Under the pieces are notes generated by a model. That model was not told where the DNA came from and ran no database searches. It saw only the letters and a program-made list of their open reading frames with translations. The translations under genes and the position numbers were made by a program. From positions 13,866,001 through 13,930,000 of the forward strand of contig OY754466.1 in NCBI GenBank assembly GCA_963575645.1: a DNA stretch of 64,000 bases. The letters run 5' to 3'. Positions within the stretch are counted from its first letter, which is position 1, and each line of letters starts with the position of its first letter. Source of the stretch: Xanthostigma xanthostigma (lineage: Eukaryota > Arthropoda > Insecta > Raphidioptera > Raphidiidae). This document shows positions 51,401 to 59,759 of this stretch, piece by piece.

Positions 51401-54400
51401 AATCTATTTTAAGTCAAACAGTTTTCAACCAATCCTCTATAAACAGACGTTCGATATCGATACAGGAAAATTACGAGGAAAAAATAGACAGCATAAAGGC
51501 GGTTTACAATAAACCTTGTCAAAGTTGCAACATTGTTGTTGAAAACTATGATTGGAAGTCACTAGAGATCGGAGAAATGGTTTTTACACTGAAATCGTAT
51601 GGAATTTCAACATCTCTGATCGATTTTCCCGAAGGTAGATACGTTCTACGACTGTGGATAAAAAGTTCGAACAATTATTTCTTAAATATCTTATCGGACT
51701 CTGCAATCACGGTTGGCAGCTTTGATTTGATAGCGCGAAAAATGGCCCACGAATCACATAGAACGCTTTTCAAAATTCACGATATCTGTCAAAAGTTTGG
51801 TAATTTTTATAACAGTGTAGGAAAAGAAGATTATAGAACAGCTAAGATTGATTTTTGTAACAGTTATAAACCGGATATAAAGTGTGAAATTAACTATAAA
51901 AAATATATTCATGACGTTTTCAAAGACGAGTTAAGACATGTTTTGAAGCAGAATTGCGTCGATTTAATTGAGTACAACCACCACATAAGGACGTTTGGAA
52001 TACTTTTTATGATGCCAGAATTTCCAAAAGATCCTCCATCTTCAAACCAAAACTCGTCTACAACCGCAGATGAATTGTATTTTTTTATAAAGTACATTCA
52101 ACAAATTGAGAAAAAGATCGAAGTACTCACTCAGGATCCCGAACATTTTTTTGAAAATGAATCAATGTGCTCTACGGTCTTACCGACGTATACACCGTAT
52201 GAAGCTGCTGTAATCATCCAAGCATTTTTCAAACAAAAATACATTCAAAAAATTATGTCATACCACAATCGAAACAACAAAATAATTTTCAAAGATTTTA
52301 AAGACAGGATACTTCAAATCTACGAACTGTTGTTCAGTTTGAATAATCGGCAAACACACATTGAAATGCTATTGCGAAACTTTGTAGAAAACCCAACAAT
52401 CCAAGAAATTGTTCCTTATTATGCCTTTATAAAAGATTTTTCAAACACAATATGCCTCGAAGAGTTCAACGGAACAATCGAAGATCTTAAGTCCGATTCA
52501 TGGGTATTTTTGACACGACTCACTTTACATCTTTTAACGCACGATGCGATTCTTTTGAGAATTAACTTATATTGTAATCTGCCAACATACTTTCTAAGAA
52601 TCTTCGATAACGATACAGATCTCGAACTGCCTCGATATACAAACAACGTCCTTCCCCATGAGTTCCGTCGCAACCACTCAGGATACACTATTCTAGGGTA
52701 TGGTTGGACATCACAGAATATTCAATACACCAGCACTGTGTGGAAGTTGATTATTGTACGATTAAAAACCAAAATTGTGGAACCAGTTCTAAACGTTACT
52801 CAGTATACATTCAGTCATGAAGTCATTGTACGAAATTACATTCCGAATTTCTATAATTATATCTGCAGATGTTCAATAAAAATAACTCACAGCAGTCGTG
52901 TGACAGTTCGTTTACAATTGAGCTATCCGCAAGTGAAATTCGACCTGATATGTAAAAGTAGTACTGATGAAATTTTGCATAAGGTTCAAGGTCAGGGAAG
53001 TTTAATCATACCCGTATTATACCTGAAATCGGACAATCCGTTAGACGATAACCTACAACAGTCATCGCTGCATTTTAGCAACGATTCGAAACCTGGACAT
53101 GCTAAACGGTTGTCACCAAAATATCATGGTGAAAAAACGAAGGCTAAACACACTATGTCGAGTACAAAGGATCTTGTTCAAACGACGTATGTGATCGAAG
53201 CGTTTGTTTTGGAAAATTCATGGCCACTTACGAGCAGCGAATGGGCTACTGTCGAGCACGTCAAAAAACAAGGATTGTTGAATAATTTTGATGATGACAA
53301 CATTTCCAGTCTATCGGTTCCTGATAATGCTCATATTAGATTTAAAAATAGGTAATATTACTATATATTAGATATCGTGTCCATCGAGATAATAATTAAT
53401 AAGATAAATCGCAGGATTGAGGACAAAAAGTTACATTTATTATTTTTATTTATATTGTACTTGAAAAAGTCTAAATCTATAGACGAAACGTTGTACACTA
53501 ATAAATCTGACTTTTTGTTCACAATCCTGCAATTTTTCTTATTAATTAACGTAATATTACTAATATATAAAAAGTTATACTCTTCTGCCCATTTGAAACT
53601 GGGTTAAGGATGCAGACAAAGTTATTTATATTTGTAGCCCACAAACAACAATAAAAAAACACATTATATTGCTAGTGTGCAGCTAAGTTTCCTATTTATT
53701 TAATCGTCTGTTAAGAAAGTTTTGATCGAAATCAAATTAAAGATGATTAAATCATTATTAACAATATTTTGAAAAGAGTTATTTATCCGAAATAACTTTT
53801 GTAAAAATAAAATGCATACTTCATTAAAAAAAATCTTGCTTGTAAATTGATTTTATGACTTGAAAGAATTTTATGATTTTAATTAATTTATTAACTTTTT
53901 GACTTGTCATATACATGTTGTCAATGTCGACTGTTATAATATAAAAATATCTCTCTATGTAGTTACGAAAATGCAACTTTATTGTTATCAGGAAAAATAC
54001 TGATCAGAACGAAAACATTGAACAGCCTAGCTGGATGCTGGAAGTTGTATCGAATTCGAATGACAACGTGATTGTCGAGCGAGACACGACAAGAGAAGAA
54101 GAAATTCGAGCTATGAAACAATCCTGGGAAGAAGAAGAGCCAGGGCGTGCTTTGAAAGCCCACATATATCGGTGATCCTTTGCCTGCAAACACATTCTTT
54201 GTCAACTATCGCTAATTACAAAGCTTCTATTCAACTTCACATTGTTTGTCAGTCAGTCAGTCAGTTTGGATCAAATCTTGCAGGGCGATTTTTAAACACT
54301 TCCACTTGATTTTATTACTTTGAAATTTTGCATACTCATTTAGTATCGATGACAATGCAAATAATCTGATAATCATGTCCTGATGATACAGTTAAGATAA

Positions 54401-57400
54401 TCAGCTCACTTATCACTATGCATCTATGATAGACGTACCGACTTTGGACTCGTTTCGGTAGGCAGACGGTTTTGATGATAATACACTCATGCTATGTGCT
54501 TATAAAGTAGATGACAAACGGAAGTAACAATCAAACAAATAAAATCATTTTATCATTGTGGCTCTGACGAGTTATGTTTATAAAAAATCATAATTTAAAC
54601 TTCTCTTGAAAAACTTTACCTGTAAAGTCAACAATTATAAAATTATTTTATTGGTTTGAATGTTTGTTATTTTCCTCTAGCTTAAGTAGCCGGATGACAA
54701 CACATATTTTAACAAACCTGAAACGTTTATGTTATTTTTAATCTAATATTAAAAGCCTATATTTATGATGGCAGACATTTTCTCCGGTTGTAACATCCCG
54801 GCAGACACAATAAAATATCCGCTCTATGAGCGCGATTATATTACTATGCAAACATAGGAGTGCGAGTGAGAGCATTCGATGGCTTTTTTGGCAGCTACAA
54901 AATGTAGGTTGTTTATTTGTTTCCATGGAATTTTTCTCTCCTCAACGCATGGACTACTGTGCGTGAGTATGTGTAAACAAATAAAGCTGTCAAAAAAGCC
55001 ATCGAATGCTTTCACTCGCACTCATATGTTTGCACAATATCATCGCGCTCATACAGCGAAGCTTTTATTGGGTCTGGCGGGATGTTACAACCGGAGGAAA
55101 TGTCTGCCATCATAAATATAGGCTTATAATATTACTATAAATATAACATATAAAAATTTCAGGTTTGTTTTAGAGCATTTTATTAAACGCTTGTTTTTAA
55201 AAGATTTTTTTATTTATATTTTTTTAAATAAATAGATGCAACTGAGTGCCATTTAAACTATTTTCGACAATCTTGTTTAACATTAACGCATCAGTCGATT
55301 TTTCTGTTATATTTTTAGTATTGAAAAAACCATTTAACTAGATGATGAAATTTTGATGAAACGAGGATTAGCTTTGAAATCACCAAATGTCGGTGGAAGA
55401 ATATGGTAAAGGCATGGAGATTATTTGTCATCTGAGGAAGAATGTGTTTCGACTTTCGCAGACAGCAAATTTTCTCCTAGACCTCGCTATAATCGTTCAC
55501 GAGCATCAGACTTACCTTGGTTTCATCAGAAAACATGCATTGAGTTCATCTATTTCTTTAACACTAAAAGTACAGCAGAAAAACCGAATGGTGCGTTGGT
55601 TATGATCAGGAGTTCTATTATTTTGTTAATTTTCTAGACAAAAACTTCTAGAATCAACCATTTCACACGCATCAATGGACGAAGCCGAAGCAACTGTGTT
55701 GTTGCCAATCAATGAGGATAGGGAAATGTCCGCTGACTTATCAAGTATGTCAGTATTGCGATCGTTAAAACATAATAGTAACAACGCACCGAGAAAACGC
55801 AGCACTCGTGGACTTGAAGATCGTTCTGTGACTAGCATGTCAAGCGCGTTGTCCAAACGTAGCAGGGCTCATTCATTAACCGAAATTACCAATAACAAGA
55901 GATCGTTGGTGTATATTAAAAATGCTTCACTCAAAGAGAGTTTCATCAAATCAATGTCGGGATTTGCCGTTAATCCAAAGGAAGTTAGAACACTCAAACC
56001 TGTAAATACATTCAAGTTTGCCGAACCTTTGGATCTCAGTCTTTACGAAAGGAATGAGGTCTACAAAGATATGTAAGTGGAGGATTGGTGGTATTTTTTT
56101 TGAGATCAACAACTGCCGCGGTTATATACCTATATCGCTGCACACGAGGGTTGATTTACCGCTGGATTAACTGCTCTGACTTGTGCAGGCTAGACATGGG
56201 AAAAGTCGTCACTATGTGATCATAGTAACTGTTATTCCAGTTACACAAAAATCACAGTGAAAATTAGTGATGGGGTACTCGAGTACAAGAATCGATTCAG
56301 TACTCGATTCTTCAAAGTACTCGCTGTACTCGAGTACTTGTAACTGGTATTCGAATACTGGAGACCGAGTACAGGAATCGAATTCTTCCTACAGTTGATG
56401 CGTTTTTGTACCTGCGTGAATACACACTGGTATTCGAATACACAGTACGAGTACACTGCAGTTAGCAGTGCACTGTGCTGGGATTGAATTCTTTTTACAG
56501 TCAATGCGATTCTGTACTAGCACGGCGTGTACTCGAATACCGAATACATTATACAATAGGTAATATAATAAGGAATAGATATTAGGCGTTTTGTCAACGC
56601 CACGTACTTACATAATGAAAAGGGGCACCTACTTACTTATTTTGATTTTAATAATTTTATTAGGGAAACTAAAAACATTACTTACAATTATTTATTAAAA
56701 AATACAAAAATAAATAAACTCTTTAAAAAAATAAAAATCAATAAACTCTTCTTTTGCCATATAAACAAAATAGCGTTCAGATTAAAAAAAATAAAATAGA
56801 TATAGTAAGTTTAACGACAATAAGTATTTGAAAATATTAACATAACTAAATTTTTCGGTTATAACAATTTAACTTGCATAAAAATTGCACGGCCAACCAT
56901 CATTCAGTATTCAGTGTTTCCAGCACAAGCTAATGTGCGAGCCGACGGTATTCGGTTAGCATGGTTAGCATCGATTCTAAGCAGCTGACAGACTATCAAC
57001 TACATGCAATGAGAAGAAGTACTCGGTACTCGGATAAGTATTCGATTCTTAAAAGTATTCGAGTACAGAGTACTCGATTCTCAAAAAAGACGATTCTCCC
57101 CAACACTAGTGAAAATCATCGTGGCTCTGGTATATCGATCCCGACCGAGCAAACACTCGGTCGGACGTTAACATTTGAAATGTCTGACACCTCGAATATG
57201 TTCGACATATTCGAGGTGTCAGACATTTTAAATGGTTCATGTTATTTGTCAGAGAACAATATTTTGGTGTTTTGGTTGCAGTTTTTAAGCTATCCAATTA
57301 AAAAAACAAACAGTATCTACAAATTTTTACATGTCGTCTAAACGACATCTTTCGGAAAATTTAGAGGGAAAACGCCCCAAAATCAAGAAAAGTCATAGAA

Positions 57401-58484
57401 GAAATAGGTGTCAGACTAGGACTAATGAAGCCATATACAAAGTTTGGGGAGAATATGTGTCAATAAAATTTTTTCCGACGGGCACTCTGATTAAACTTAG
57501 GAGAGAATCCAGTGACAAAATCGTTTTCACGGTTCCTCTATTACAGGCTTTCAGTTCCCAAATTCTAGCCTCAGACCAGAACATGAAATACGGCGGTTGT
57601 ATAAAAATAACGTGTCTTAAAATAAATATAAAATTTGAAGTTACTTTCCACTCTGTAGCTAATTTAAAAAGTTTTTTTATTTCAGAGAAGATATTGTATT
57701 TGATGAAATGGGAGGGGATGTTGTACCTGAGGAAAGAAGATGGGTCAAAAACCCTTCTACAGAGGACATATTAAAGAAATCTCGAGAAAGAAAAATGCAT
57801 TTGTCAGAAAGACGACAAGAATTCTATCTGGTTGAAATGGAAAGATTCACCAATGCGCATTTGAAGAAATGTAATAAATTGACGACGTGGTTTGACGGTA
57901 ATATTTCGCAAACAATTGTACAACTATGCAATCGTAGTACCTTTATAAAATAACTAGCCGTTACCCGCGACTCACACGCGACTGAGACGAAACACGGATG
58001 CATTCTCATTATTTGGCATAATTACTCCTTTCTCGACGTAAACCCTTCTAATAAATTTCAAAATTGATGACATTCACGTGATCAACGTCCCGACAAAACT
58101 TGAAAATGACATCCATGCTGATTTTTAGACTATTTACCTCTATTCACCCTCTGAAGGGGTTGTTTTTGAAAAAGCACGAAACACGAGTTTATTTATTTGT
58201 TGACAGGAGTAATCCTGCGCATTTTCGAATTGATACATCTATCTTATATGATTTCTCCATGCAAATTTTGAACCTCCGTTACACCCTTTTAGGGGTTGAA
58301 TTTTCAAAAATTCGTTCTTAGCGGATACCTACGTCATAATAACTATCTGTGTGCCAAATTTCAGCCAAATCCGTTCAATGGTTTGAGCTGTGCGTTGATA
58401 GATCAGTCAGTCACGGTTTCCTTTTATATATGTATACAGACTAACATTTCGGTCCAGTTTTTTAGCATCATATAACAATAAATA

Positions 58485-58515
<31 letters not shown>

Positions 58516-59688
58516 GCGTTTAACGTCCGTTTCTCGACTTCATAACAAACGCCATTCGCACCATTAATATTTTCCATCTATCACACTTCCCGTTATTTTC
58601 TACAATTTTTAAACTTCAACATAATTAATAGCAATGGGCGAATGAAGAAATTTTTAGGAAATTAGGATAAGGCAAATTTTGAGCACTTGTGTTTGATAGG
58701 TAATCGGCCATGGCCTTGAATATGGAACCCTCTCGATATTTATCTAGAATTATCGAGAGAAACCATGGAAAACCTCAACAAGATGGCCGGTCCAGGAATT
58801 ATGGTCTAAGAGCTGGCTACGGAGAAAATGGGTACTCGGTGCAGAGCTGAAAATTTGCAGAATAGTAGGAGATAGTACAAGTAAGTAGGGAAAAAATTGC
58901 CAGAAGGCTAGGCGGAAGATAAAGAGCTGCCAGAAGGGGCTAATGTTGCGAAAAATCAGTGCACTTCTGGCAATTTCTATACTGTCTTATTCTGTAATTC
59001 AAATCTAGATTATATATTATACATTATATAGTTATACGGGCATACTGAAAATTCAAACATGATAATATAATAATATTACATTCGACAAATATTCAAAATT
59101 ATTAATGTAATTTTGATAGAAATAAAATTAAATTAATTAATAAAATTACGTTGTTATAACAACGTAATTTTATTAATGAAAATATGTGACGATTAATTTT
59201 ATTTCTATCAAAATGACATTAATAATTTTGAATATTTGTCGAATGTAATTATTATATCATGTTTGAATTTTCAGTATGCCCCTATAACTATATAATGTAT
59301 AATATAATATAATCTAGTTTTGAATTACAGAATAAGTATAGAAATTGCCAGAAGTGCACTGATTTTTCGCAATATTAGCTCTTTATCTTCCGCCTAGCCT
59401 TCTGGCAATTTTTTCCCTACTTACTTGTACTATGTCCTATTATTCTGCAAACTTTCAGCTCTGCACCGAGTCACCCATTTTCTCCGTAGCCAGCTCTCCA
59501 TCTATTACCGTTTCTCGGCGAGAGGCAGTGGGAAAAAGTCCCAGCCACATCTGCCCCCGCCGGGATTCGAACCCGGTATCTCCCGAATGCGAATCTAGTG
59601 CTCTCACCGCTACGCAACCCCGCTCGATTTTTTAGCATCATATATATTATGATATCTATGCTCTTTTTTGTTGCAAAAGTGAATAAAG

Positions 59689-59759
<71 letters not shown>

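Noticed and set aside
55387-55605. Alternative frame MSVEEYGKGMEI in the Adgb C-terminal region
   Set aside because: Joining it to the next exon gives TGA at the junction, and its composition is less protein-like than the chosen frame.
57331-57774. 147-codon frame overlapping the penultimate Adgb exon
   Set aside because: It starts in the 11422-family repeat and then crosses intron and exon in another frame. The true Adgb frame is set by the 57685 acceptor.
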